Positions 52,697 through 60,517 of a stretch of 64,000 nt of DNA are shown in pieces (the first letter of the stretch is position 1; every line of letters starts with the position of its first letter). This stretch comes from Roseimicrobium sp. ORNL1. Its GTDB lineage: Bacteria > Verrucomicrobiota > Verrucomicrobiia > Verrucomicrobiales > Verrucomicrobiaceae. The stretch is from assembly GCF_011044495.1 (NCBI RefSeq), contig NZ_CP049143.1, positions 682,001-746,000 on the forward strand. The letters run 5' to 3'. The translations under genes and the position numbers were made by a program. The notes under the pieces were generated by a model. The model made no database searches. It was not told where the DNA came from and saw only the letters and a program-made list of their open reading frames with translations.

Positions 52697-54817
52697 ATGT
52701 GTTTCCGGAAGCTGTTCTCTCTGCTCGCCCTTGCCAGCGCTCTCACTGCCGGTGAAGCGGCTCGCGCGGCGACTTCACTGCCAAACATCGTGGTCATTCT
52801 CTCGGATGACCTGGGCTATGGCAGCATCAATTCTTATGGCGCGGATCCGAAACTCGTGCAGACGCCGAATATCGATCGCCTTGCCAAAGAAGGACGTCGC
52901 TTCACGGATGCCAATACGACTTCATCCGTGTGCTCGCCCACGCGCTACTCGCTGCTCACCGGGCGCTATTGTTGGCGCACCACAGAGAAACACGGAGTGC
53001 TCAGCACATTCTCGCCGCTGCACATTGAAAGCACCCGGTTGAACATGGCTTCCCTGTTGAAGAAGCACGGTTACACCGCCGCTGCCGTGGGCAAGTGGCA
53101 CCTGGGCTACGGCACGGCCACAGACAATCCCAACTGGCGCACGGACTACACCGCGGAGCTTTCACCAGGGCCGCTGGACATCGGCTTTGACTATCACTTC
53201 GCGGTGCCAGCCAACCACGGTGACCTCACCGGTGTCTTCGTGGAGAACCGCTTTGTGTACGGACTGCGCAGCGGGAAGATGCCCGAGGGGGTGAAGATTG
53301 CGGACCTCGGCCCCGACGAAGCGCAAAACTTCCAGGACTCCTACGGTCCGGAAGACACCGAAGGCGGGCGTGGCAACATCCTGCCTCTGGATGCGCCGCG
53401 TCGGAAGAACGATCGCGTGATGGCGCAACTCACACTCAAGGCCACACGCTGGATCGAGCAGCAGCCGGAGGACAAGCCGTTCTTCCTGTACTTCACCCCG
53501 GTGGCGGCGCATAACCCCATCACTCCGGACAAGGACATCGCCGGCAAGAGTCCCGCGGGTCTCTACGGTGACTGGATCAATGAGCTGGATCGCAGTGTGG
53601 GCGCCATCCTTGAGACGCTGGAAAAGAAGGGCGTGGCGCAGAATACCCTGGTGCTCTTCACCAGTGACAACGGTGGCGTTCTCAAGACAGACGGCGATAC
53701 TCCCCAGACACAGGCTTACAAGGCTGGCCTCAAGGTGAATGGCGCGCTGCGCGGCCGAAAGCATGATGTCTGGGAGGGCGGGTTCAAGGTGCCCTTCATG
53801 GTGCGCTGGCCGGGACAGGTGCCTGCGGGTTCCACCTCAAATGAAATGATCAGCCTGGTTGATATCCTGGCGACCACCGCGGAGATCGTAGGGGAGCCCT
53901 TGCCGTCGGCGGAGAAGGCCGCGGAAGATAGTCGCAGTTTCCTCGCCGCGTTGAAGGGTGATGCGAAATCACCGGTGCGGAATGACATGATCGTCCATAG
54001 CTCGGATGGGGTGTATGCCATTCGCAAAGGACCCTGGAAGTGGGTGGAAGGCGTGCCCGCAGAAGGCATCAAGGCAGCCGCGAAAAAGTTGAATGCATCG
54101 CAATTTCGTCCCCAGCTCTTCGATACCAAGGACGATCCCGCTGAGGAAAAGGATGTGAGCGCCGCGCATCCGGAAGTAGTGGAGGAACTGCGCACTCTGC
54201 TGGTACGCTATCGGGACGGTGGCTACAGCCGCGAACTGCCTCCAGCCGTAGTGAAGCAAACGGAGAAGACTGTTGCAACGATGGAGAAAGCACCTGGCGG
54301 CATCGTGCTGGAAGCCGACTTGCAGGAATTTCCCAAAGCACCCTGGGTGGCACGGAAGGACAACTGGACCGCACGGGATGGCGGCCTGTGGGGATCACAA
54401 CTGGCGAAGGACAAGAACGGCGCCGTGATGCGTGTCCCTGTATCACTCACGGATGGCGTCATCGATTATGAGATCGCCTTCGATGGCGCGAACCGTCACT
54501 CCCTGCGCATCGAGTGGGGAGACAAGAAAGGCAGCTTTCGCGTGGAGGTATCTCCAGAAGCTGTGGGCCTGACCAAGAATCCTTCTCCCGGTGAAGCGAA
54601 GGAAGCCATCGGGCGCATCGCGAGGAAGCCGGTGAAGCTTGCGCAGAAGACGTGGTATCCGGTGCGCATCACCTTCAAGGGCGACAAAGCCACCGTGCAG
54701 GTGAACGATGCCGTGATCGAAGGCACACACGCCGTGCTCGGTGAACCCAAGAATGCGCTGAACTTCCTCGTGTTCGAATCAAGTGCTGGATTCCGCAACC
54801 TGCGGGTGACCAACTGA
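52697..54817 (+). CDS. sulfatase with C-terminal beta-sandwich (GALNS-like)
   Basis: Signal peptide (about 1-25). The formylglycine signature is SSVCSPTRYSLLTGR with Cys about 79, metal site NIVVILSDDLGYG and later HLGYGT, with DNGGVLKTDG near 318. After the sulfatase core (about 27-500) the last 190 residues form a beta-sandwich-like domain (DGVIDYEIAFDGANRHSLRI) similar to 3-keto-glucoside hydrolase/laminin-like modules. It begins a sulfatase-esterase run. The Cys-type active site needs a formylglycine-generating enzyme, which is not in the window. Confidence 0.93.
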   Translation: MCFRKLFSLLALASALTAGEAARAATSLPNIVVILSDDLGYGSINSYGADPKLVQTPNIDRLAKEGRRFTDANTTSSVCSPTRYSLLTGRYCWRTTEKHGVLSTFSPLHIESTRLNMASLLKKHGYTAAAVGKWHLGYGTATDNPNWRTDYTAELSPGPLDIGFDYHFAVPANHGDLTGVFVENRFVYGLRSGKMPEGVKIADLGPDEAQNFQDSYGPEDTEGGRGNILPLDAPRRKNDRVMAQLTLKATRWIEQQPEDKPFFLYFTPVAAHNPITPDKDIAGKSPAGLYGDWINELDRSVGAILETLEKKGVAQNTLVLFTSDNGGVLKTDGDTPQTQAYKAGLKVNGALRGRKHDVWEGGFKVPFMVRWPGQVPAGSTSNEMISLVDILATTAEIVGEPLPSAEKAAEDSRSFLAALKGDAKSPVRNDMIVHSSDGVYAIRKGPWKWVEGVPAEGIKAAAKKLNASQFRPQLFDTKDDPAEEKDVSAAHPEVVEELRTLLVRYRDGGYSRELPPAVVKQTEKTVATMEKAPGGIVLEADLQEFPKAPWVARKDNWTARDGGLWGSQLAKDKNGAVMRVPVSLTDGVIDYEIAFDGANRHSLRIEWGDKKGSFRVEVSPEAVGLTKNPSPGEAKEAIGRIARKPVKLAQKTWYPVRITFKGDKATVQVNDAVIEGTHAVLGEPKNALNFLVFESSAGFRNLRVTN

Positions 54818-54876
54818 CTGGCAGCGCAGCTCACATCTTCGAGTTCGTTCCCTCACCTTCCATCATCCATTCCCCT

Positions 54877-56358
54877 ATGAAGAGGCTGTTCCTGCTGACC
54901 GCAGCACTGTTTTCATTCACCCTTCCCCTGGCATCGCAGAAGCCGGATGTGCTGGTGATTCTCACCGACCAGTGGAGCCCCAGATACACGAGCTGGGACA
55001 ATCCCCAGGTGAAGACGCCGCACCTCGACCAGATTGCGAAGGAGGGCATGATCTTTGATGCGTGCTACACCACCTCGCCGGTTTGCATGCCGGCGCGCGT
55101 GTCGCTCATCACCGGACTGTATCCACACAATCACGGCCACGCGCTGTGGGGCAATGCCTCCGGCTACTATGTGAGGGCGGAGTCGGCTCCGATGTTCCGC
55201 GACATGCAGCAGGCGGGCTACACCACGGCGCAGATCGGCAAGCTGCACTGGAACTCAGGTCCGGAGTGGAAGCGTGAGTATCCCACCCCACCGGAGTATT
55301 ACAAGGCCCTCGGTCTGGATATGGTGAAGGACATCGCAGGCCCTCCTGACAATGCGACGGATCGCGGCGTCTATGGCAAGTACTTGAGTGGACTCGGCCT
55401 GCTGGATGCCGTGGCGAAGGATATTCGCCGTCGCTATGTGCTGTGGGAGTTTGAGCCGCGTGCCAGCCTGGCGTCTGTGGAGCAGTACCATGACAGCTTC
55501 ACCACCGGTCTTGCCGTCGACTTCATCAAGGAGCAGCCGAAGGACAAGCCGCTCTGCCTCGTGGTAAGCCTGCACTCACCGCATCCCCCGCTCGATGCGC
55601 CCGGCGAGTATGCCACCATGTACGACCCTGAAAAGCTCACCCTGCCCGCCAATGTGCCGGAGTCCTTCAAGCGGGAGAACCTCACCGTGGATCAGGTGAC
55701 GATGAAGAAGCTGCTGGCGAACTACCTTGGAAAAATCTCCCTTGTGGATCACTGCGCCGGAAGACTCGTAGGTGCACTCAAGGAGCGCGGCACGTGGGAT
55801 AATACCATGGTGGTCTTCACCGCTGACCATGGCGAGATGATGGGCGCTCATGGATTCCTGACCAAGGGACGCTTCCATGAAGAGTCTGCGCGCGTGCCGA
55901 TGGTAGTCCGCTGGCCAACTCAGGTGAAGCCCGGCAGAAGCAAGGCTCCCGTGCAGATGATGGATGCATATCCCACGATTGTCGAAGCAGCGGGTGGCAG
56001 CCTGACCCCAGGCCGCTTCGCTCGCTCGCTGATGCCCATTGCGACTGGCAAGAAGGAGCGCGTACGCCCCGTGGCCATCAGTGAGATTGGGGACAGCCCC
56101 CCTCTGCGCATCATGGTGCGTGATACCCGCTACAAATACTGGGCGGATGAAGCGAAGGAGTACCTGTACGACCTGGATGCGGATTCGCTGGAGATGACCG
56201 ACCTCGCAGCAGACCCCGCCCACCAGGGCACGCTCAGCCGCATGCGCGAGCAACTCCTGCTGCAACTGCGTTCCTCACAGGTAAATTTCGCCGAAGGTTA
56301 TAAAAGCAAGGTGAAGCGCGTACGTGAAGAGGAAGCCTCCCGCCAATCACCCGAGTGA
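54877..56358 (+). CDS. sulfatase, choline-sulfatase/iduronate-sulfatase-like
   Basis: Signal peptide (about 1-20). Cys about 70 in PVCMPARVSLITGLYPHNHG, metal-binding VLVILTDQWSPRY, and TADHGEMMGAHGFLTKGRFH. HxxxGH-type residues and late RDTRYKYWADEAKEYLYDLD complete the sulfatase core. Length of 493 is normal for the short group without an extra domain. It starts 59 bases after the previous sulfatase, so co-transcription is likely. Sulfate-ester hydrolysis of a polysaccharide is inferred. Confidence 0.93.
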   Translation: MKRLFLLTAALFSFTLPLASQKPDVLVILTDQWSPRYTSWDNPQVKTPHLDQIAKEGMIFDACYTTSPVCMPARVSLITGLYPHNHGHALWGNASGYYVRAESAPMFRDMQQAGYTTAQIGKLHWNSGPEWKREYPTPPEYYKALGLDMVKDIAGPPDNATDRGVYGKYLSGLGLLDAVAKDIRRRYVLWEFEPRASLASVEQYHDSFTTGLAVDFIKEQPKDKPLCLVVSLHSPHPPLDAPGEYATMYDPEKLTLPANVPESFKRENLTVDQVTMKKLLANYLGKISLVDHCAGRLVGALKERGTWDNTMVVFTADHGEMMGAHGFLTKGRFHEESARVPMVVRWPTQVKPGRSKAPVQMMDAYPTIVEAAGGSLTPGRFARSLMPIATGKKERVRPVAISEIGDSPPLRIMVRDTRYKYWADEAKEYLYDLDADSLEMTDLAADPAHQGTLSRMREQLLLQLRSSQVNFAEGYKSKVKRVREEEASRQSPE

Positions 56359-56370
56359 CCCTCCATTCCC

Positions 56371-57198
56371 ATGATGCAAACTACACGTAGCCGTTTCCTC
56401 TTCTCCCTTCTTGGTTGCAGCCTGTCGCTGTGCCTTTCGTCCCATGGGGCGGATCCTGCGCCATCGTCGAGCACACCGTTGCCCAAGAAGGAATCCCTGC
56501 ACCTCTACCTGCTCATTGGCCAGTCCAACATGGCGGGCCGTGGCGTGGTGGAGGAAGTGGACAAGAAGCCGCATGATCGCGTGCTCATGTTCACCAAAGA
56601 ACAGAAGTGGGCCCCAGCGCTCGATCCGCTGCACTTTGACAAACCCATTGCCGGCGTAGGCCTGGGCTCCACCTTTGGCCGCGTGATGGCGGATGCAAAT
56701 CCCGGTGTGACCATTGGCCTCGTGCCTTGCGCCGTCGGAGGCACACCGCTGGAACGCTGGCAGAAAGGAAAGGACCTGTATGAAGCGGCATTGGTACGCA
56801 TCAAGGCTGCGATGAAGGACGGCACCTTGAAAGGCATCCTCTGGCACCAGGGTGAGAATGACTCCGGGGATCTGGAGAAATCCCAAACCTATGCCAAGCG
56901 CCTGGCGGCGATGGTGAATGACTGGCGCAAGGATCTGGATGCGCCCAATGTCCCCTTCGTTGCGGGTAAGCTGGGTGAATTCCTCTCGGAAACCTCGAAG
57001 GACGGCAAGCCTGTGCACTGGAAACTGGTGAATGAACAGATCGCGCAAATTCCCACACTGGTGAAAAACTCCGCCGTGGTGGATTCCTCTGGACTGAAGC
57101 ACAAGGGAGACGTGGTCCACTTCGACTCCGCCTCACTGCGTGAGTTCGGCAAGCGCTACGCGAAGGCGATGCAGGAGCTGCAGGCGAAGAGCCGCTGA
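56371..57198 (+). CDS. sialate O-acetylesterase-like SGNH enzyme
   Basis: The 275-residue secreted protein (signal about 1-25) has YLLIGQSNMAGRGVV (nucleophile Ser about residue 52), FGRVMADANPGVTIGLVPCA and the catalytic-His block LWHQGENDSGDLEKS. These are SASA/CE6-family features. It would remove O-acetyl groups from sugars. It begins 12 bases after the sulfatase stop and is part of the same transcription unit. Confidence 0.92.
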   Translation: MMQTTRSRFLFSLLGCSLSLCLSSHGADPAPSSSTPLPKKESLHLYLLIGQSNMAGRGVVEEVDKKPHDRVLMFTKEQKWAPALDPLHFDKPIAGVGLGSTFGRVMADANPGVTIGLVPCAVGGTPLERWQKGKDLYEAALVRIKAAMKDGTLKGILWHQGENDSGDLEKSQTYAKRLAAMVNDWRKDLDAPNVPFVAGKLGEFLSETSKDGKPVHWKLVNEQIAQIPTLVKNSAVVDSSGLKHKGDVVHFDSASLREFGKRYAKAMQELQAKSR

Positions 57199-57311
57199 AG
57201 TGTTCGCAAGGATAGAGGGTTGGGGTTTTGTGAAAGAATCGTGAGCGGTGAGAGATCGGCGGCGGGCCTTCGTTACCACGCCGAAATCCACCGCCAGCGT
57301 TTTTTCACGTC

Positions 57312-58676
57312 ATGAAATCCACCTTGCTCTTCACGGCGCTCCTCGTTCTTGGCTGCGCGTTCTCTGCCTTCGGAGCGGAAACGAAAAAGCCCAACATCCT
57401 GATCTTCCTCTGCGACGACACCGGCTGGGGCGAGTTCGGCTTCCAAGGCGCCAAGGACATTCCAACACCCAACATCGATTCGATTGCGAAGAACGGGATC
57501 CGCTTCACCCAAGGCTACGTCAGCGGGCCCTACTGCAGCCCCACGCGGGCTGGCCTGATGACAGGACGCTACCAGACGCGTTTCGGGCATGAGTTCAACT
57601 CCGCTGCGGCGCAGGACCGTGGACTCTCGCTTGCAGAGACCACCATGCCTTCGCGGTTCAAGGAGATTGGCTACCAGACCTGTGCCATCGGCAAGTGGCA
57701 CCTCGGCATCGCTCCGCAGTTCCGCCCCATGGCGCGAGGGTTCGATGAGTTCTACGGCACGCTGGCGAACACGCCGTTCCTCAAGCCCAACCAGTTCGTG
57801 GATTCCCGGATCTCACCGGAAATCCAGCCGCCTGCCGGTTCCGATTTCTACACCACGGACGCCTATGCGGAGCGCGCAGTGGATTGGCTGGAGAAGAGCA
57901 AGGATCGCCCCTGGCTGCTTTATGTGCCCTTCAACGCCCAGCACGCTCCCCTGGAAGCACCGAAGAAGTACATGGACCGCTTCCCCGACATCTCGGAGGA
58001 AAAGCGCCGCACCTTCTCCGCCATGATGTCAGCGATGGACGACGCCGTGGGCCGCATCCTTGGCAAGGTACGCGATTTGAAACAGGAGGAGAACACGCTC
58101 ATCTGGTTCCTTTCCGACAACGGCGGCCCCACGCAGAGCACCACCTCTCGCAACGGTCCACTGCGCGGCTTCAAGGCCACCACATGGGAGGGCGGTGTGC
58201 GCATACCTTTCTGCGTGCAGTGGAAGGGCCGCCTGCCCGCGGGCGTCACGTATGAGAATCCGGTGATTCAACTCGACATCCTGCCCACCAGTCTCGCTGC
58301 CGCTGGCGTGAAAGCCGATCCTGCATGGAAGTTGGACGGCATTGATATCCTTCCCCACCTGACGGGTGAGAACAAAGGACGCCCGCATGAAACGCTCTAC
58401 TGGCGCTTCGGCGAGCAGATGGCCATCCGCCACGGTGACCTGAAGTTGGTGAAGGCCAATCTCGGAGGTCCCACGGCGGGTCTGTACGATCTCTCCGCGG
58501 ACATCGGCGAAAGCAAAGATCTCGCTGCCTCCATGCCTGACAAGGTCACCGAACTGAAGGCACTCTGGGACAAGTGGAATGCCGAGCAGGCGCCGGCTTC
58601 TGCACCGAAGGAACCGGGGCAAGCGAGGAAGAAAAATGGCCAGGGAAAGAAAAAGGCCAACCGGCAGCAGCAGTAG
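57312..58676 (+). CDS. sulfatase, arylsulfatase A-like
   Basis: Signal peptide (about 1-21, with possible lipobox VLGC). Cys about 75 in GPYCSPTRAGLMTGR, NILIFLCDDTGWGEFG with metal ligands, FLSDNGGPTQSTTSRNGPLR and KWHLGIAP. Length of 454 is standard; the C terminus is a Lys/Gln-rich tail (QARKKNGQGKKKANRQQQ), unlike the others. It lies 113 bases after the esterase. Together the three sulfatases have different subfamilies, which suggests complementary specificities on one sulfated glycan. Confidence 0.93.
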   Translation: MKSTLLFTALLVLGCAFSAFGAETKKPNILIFLCDDTGWGEFGFQGAKDIPTPNIDSIAKNGIRFTQGYVSGPYCSPTRAGLMTGRYQTRFGHEFNSAAAQDRGLSLAETTMPSRFKEIGYQTCAIGKWHLGIAPQFRPMARGFDEFYGTLANTPFLKPNQFVDSRISPEIQPPAGSDFYTTDAYAERAVDWLEKSKDRPWLLYVPFNAQHAPLEAPKKYMDRFPDISEEKRRTFSAMMSAMDDAVGRILGKVRDLKQEENTLIWFLSDNGGPTQSTTSRNGPLRGFKATTWEGGVRIPFCVQWKGRLPAGVTYENPVIQLDILPTSLAAAGVKADPAWKLDGIDILPHLTGENKGRPHETLYWRFGEQMAIRHGDLKLVKANLGGPTAGLYDLSADIGESKDLAASMPDKVTELKALWDKWNAEQAPASAPKEPGQARKKNGQGKKKANRQQQ

Positions 58677-58792
58677 GAGGCAAGTCGCCGGGCCGCGCTC
58701 AGGGACGAGCGGCTGCAGAAATTGTTTTGTCGCAGGTGTCGATTTCCAACGCTCCCATTCGACCAGATGGTGAACCTAGAAAGAATTACACC

Positions 58793-59155
58793 ATGCGATA
58801 CTTGATGCTCATCAACATTCACACCGCCCGCTGGGCGGAACTTTCCAGCGCGGAACGGAACCAGATCCACGCCGACTGCGGAGTCTGGAATGAGGAACTC
58901 GTCCGTGCGGGGAAATCCGTTGACGGGGTGGCGCTGCAGCCTCCTTCCACCGCTACGACTTTGCGGGAGGAAAATGGAAAAGTGACCATCACCGATGGTC
59001 CCTTTGCCGAGACCAAGGAGGTGCTCGGTGGATTTGCAGTCCTGGAGTGCGTGGACCTGGATGAAGTCCTGGCCATTGCGAAGCGCTTTCCCGGGTTGCG
59101 GGTCGGCACGGCACTGGAGTTGCGCCCCTTCATGACTGGTCCTTGTGTGGACTGA
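58793..59155 (+). CDS. YciI/DGPF-domain protein
   Basis: The 120-residue product (start MRYLMLINIHTARWAELSSA) has the DGPF motif in KVTITDGPFAETKEVLGGFA and the YciI-like beta-alpha-beta fold. Upstream open frame to 58574 overlaps the sulfatase C terminus, so 58793 is preferred. YciI-type proteins are small dehalogenase-like or ligand-binding proteins often paired with ECF sigma factors; no sigma gene is seen here. Confidence 0.85.
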   Translation: MRYLMLINIHTARWAELSSAERNQIHADCGVWNEELVRAGKSVDGVALQPPSTATTLREENGKVTITDGPFAETKEVLGGFAVLECVDLDEVLAIAKRFPGLRVGTALELRPFMTGPCVD

Positions 59156-59172
59156 CCAGCGCATTGGAAGAG

Positions 59173-59211
59173 GCACGCTCGTCTGCGGAGATGCCGCGAA
59201 GGCGAGCGTGC
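59173..59211. promoter_or_regulatory. hairpin after the YciI-like gene
   Basis: GCACGCTCG pairs perfectly with CGAGCGTGC (9 bp), and an inner GCGG/CCGC stem lies in the loop. It starts 18 bases after the stop and may act as a terminator, but no T run follows. Confidence 0.45.
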
Positions 59212-59252
59212 GAAGCTCACTTGGAGGCTGGAGATTCGCCGGTTGTCTTGAT

Positions 59253-59297
59253 TGATCCATGCTGGCGAAGTCATGCTTTGGCATGTCTCATGGATCA
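59253..59297. promoter_or_regulatory. two-stem structured element
   Basis: TGATCCATG (59253-59261) pairs with CATGGATCA (59289-59297), and inside it CATGC and GCATG (59272-59285) form a second stem with loop TTTG. It lies directly upstream of the operator-like palindrome. Whether it acts in RNA or DNA is not visible. Confidence 0.45.
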
Positions 59298-59305
59298 CCG
59301 CTCTG

Positions 59306-59323
59306 TATAACAAATTTGTTATA
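59306..59323. promoter_or_regulatory. 18-bp perfect palindrome, operator-like, with nearby half sites
   Basis: TATAACAAATTTGTTATA is perfectly self-complementary and shares its inner 14 bases with the palindrome at 25929-25946. Additional GTTATA/TATAAC half sites follow to 59339. It is about 110 bases upstream of the Arg-rich secreted protein gene at 59433. Confidence 0.6.
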
Positions 59324-59432
59324 GATATAACATGCTATAACGTTGCTGCTCCCCTGGAAGGGATTCGCGGTGTGAAGGAATAATTGGTGGAACTTTGCAA
59401 CCATTGTCCCGGGGACAGGTTTTAGAACGTAT

Positions 59433-60338
59433 ATGAAAACCAATTGCTTCTTCACCATCGCGACAGCGCTGGGACTGTCGCTGGCAGTGCACGCGCAGCA
59501 GCCCGGACCCGATCAAGATCGTCCCAAGGATCCGCCTGCTCCGCCAGTGTCCCGGCCGGATGCTCGACCAGATGCACCGCGTCGCGACTCTGACCGCGGC
59601 CCGGATCGTGGCCCCGGTCAACAGGCGGGACCTGATATGCAAAGGCACCATCAGCACGCAGCATCCACGCCGGATCGTGATGCGCATATTCGTGAAGCGC
59701 TCAAGCACCTGCGTGAAGCAGGGTTGGGTGATGTGGCACAGCGTCTTGAACGTGCCATTGGTGAGCGCCGTCTTGGAAATGACCGCCGCGACGGACAGCG
59801 GAGAGACGTTGCTGAAGGCCGCCGCGTGAATCCTCCTGGTCCTGCTGCAGGCAGTGATGCTCGCCGCCCAGACGAATTCCAACAACGCCAGCATCGCCGC
59901 CATCATAACTGGGCGGAGCAGGGCAGACGTGAAGGCGGCGATACTTTCGCCTCACCCCAGCGCATTCCGAATCCTCGCCCCGATTCAGCGCGCGGCCCTG
60001 AGCGTCGTCCCGACGCCGCACGTGGTCCCGAGCAGCGGCGCGATGGAAATGCCGGCACAGAAGAACTTCGTGGCCAGGTGCAGCGCCTCACCCGCGAAGT
60101 GGAAGCGCTCAAGAACGCACTGAAGCAACAACAGCAGCAGCGCACCCATGACGGCCCTCGTGAGCAGTTCAGTCGCCCTGATGAGCCCAAGCGCGAAGAT
60201 CATCGCTCTGATGGCCCACGTGGGGAAGAACGCCGTCCCGACGCTCCGCGTTCGGATGCGCGCCGTGAGGGACCTCCCGTTCCTCCTCGTGATGGCGCTG
60301 CTCCCAACGCGCAGCCCGAAGGTCGTCGCATTGACTGA
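59433..60338 (+). CDS. secreted Arg/Pro/Asp-rich low-complexity protein
   Basis: Signal peptide (about 1-22, LSLAVHAQQ). The mature 280 residues are dominated by Arg, Asp, Pro, Gly and Gln in runs such as RPDARPDAPRRDSDRGPDRG, with one short helical stretch (about 85-110, DAHIREALKHLREAGLGDVA). There is also a coiled-coil (GQVQRLTREVEALKNALKQQ). It has no recognisable enzyme domain. A strong intrinsic terminator follows (60370). Likely an intrinsically disordered envelope or extracellular protein; function unknown. Confidence 0.78.
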   Translation: MKTNCFFTIATALGLSLAVHAQQPGPDQDRPKDPPAPPVSRPDARPDAPRRDSDRGPDRGPGQQAGPDMQRHHQHAASTPDRDAHIREALKHLREAGLGDVAQRLERAIGERRLGNDRRDGQRRDVAEGRRVNPPGPAAGSDARRPDEFQQRQHRRHHNWAEQGRREGGDTFASPQRIPNPRPDSARGPERRPDAARGPEQRRDGNAGTEELRGQVQRLTREVEALKNALKQQQQQRTHDGPREQFSRPDEPKREDHRSDGPRGEERRPDAPRSDARREGPPVPPRDGAAPNAQPEGRRID

Positions 60339-60369
60339 CGTTCCGCACCTTTCCCATCAACACTCCTAC

Positions 60370-60408
60370 AAGCGGCATTGCCTAATCGGGTAATGCCGCT
60401 TTTGTCTT
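60370..60408 (+). terminator. intrinsic terminator after the Arg-rich gene
   Basis: AAGCGGCATT and AATGCCGCTT form a perfect 10-bp stem with a 12-base loop, followed by TTGTCTTT. Placed 30 bases after the stop. Confidence 0.88.
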
Positions 60409-60517
60409 TGGTGATGCGCAAGGCTTTCACACCCTCACACCGCACTGTGATTTTCGCCAAAACACATCTCTGAGGCAAACCCATAAGAAATGGCATCGGA
60501 GCTCGTTGTAACATCCG

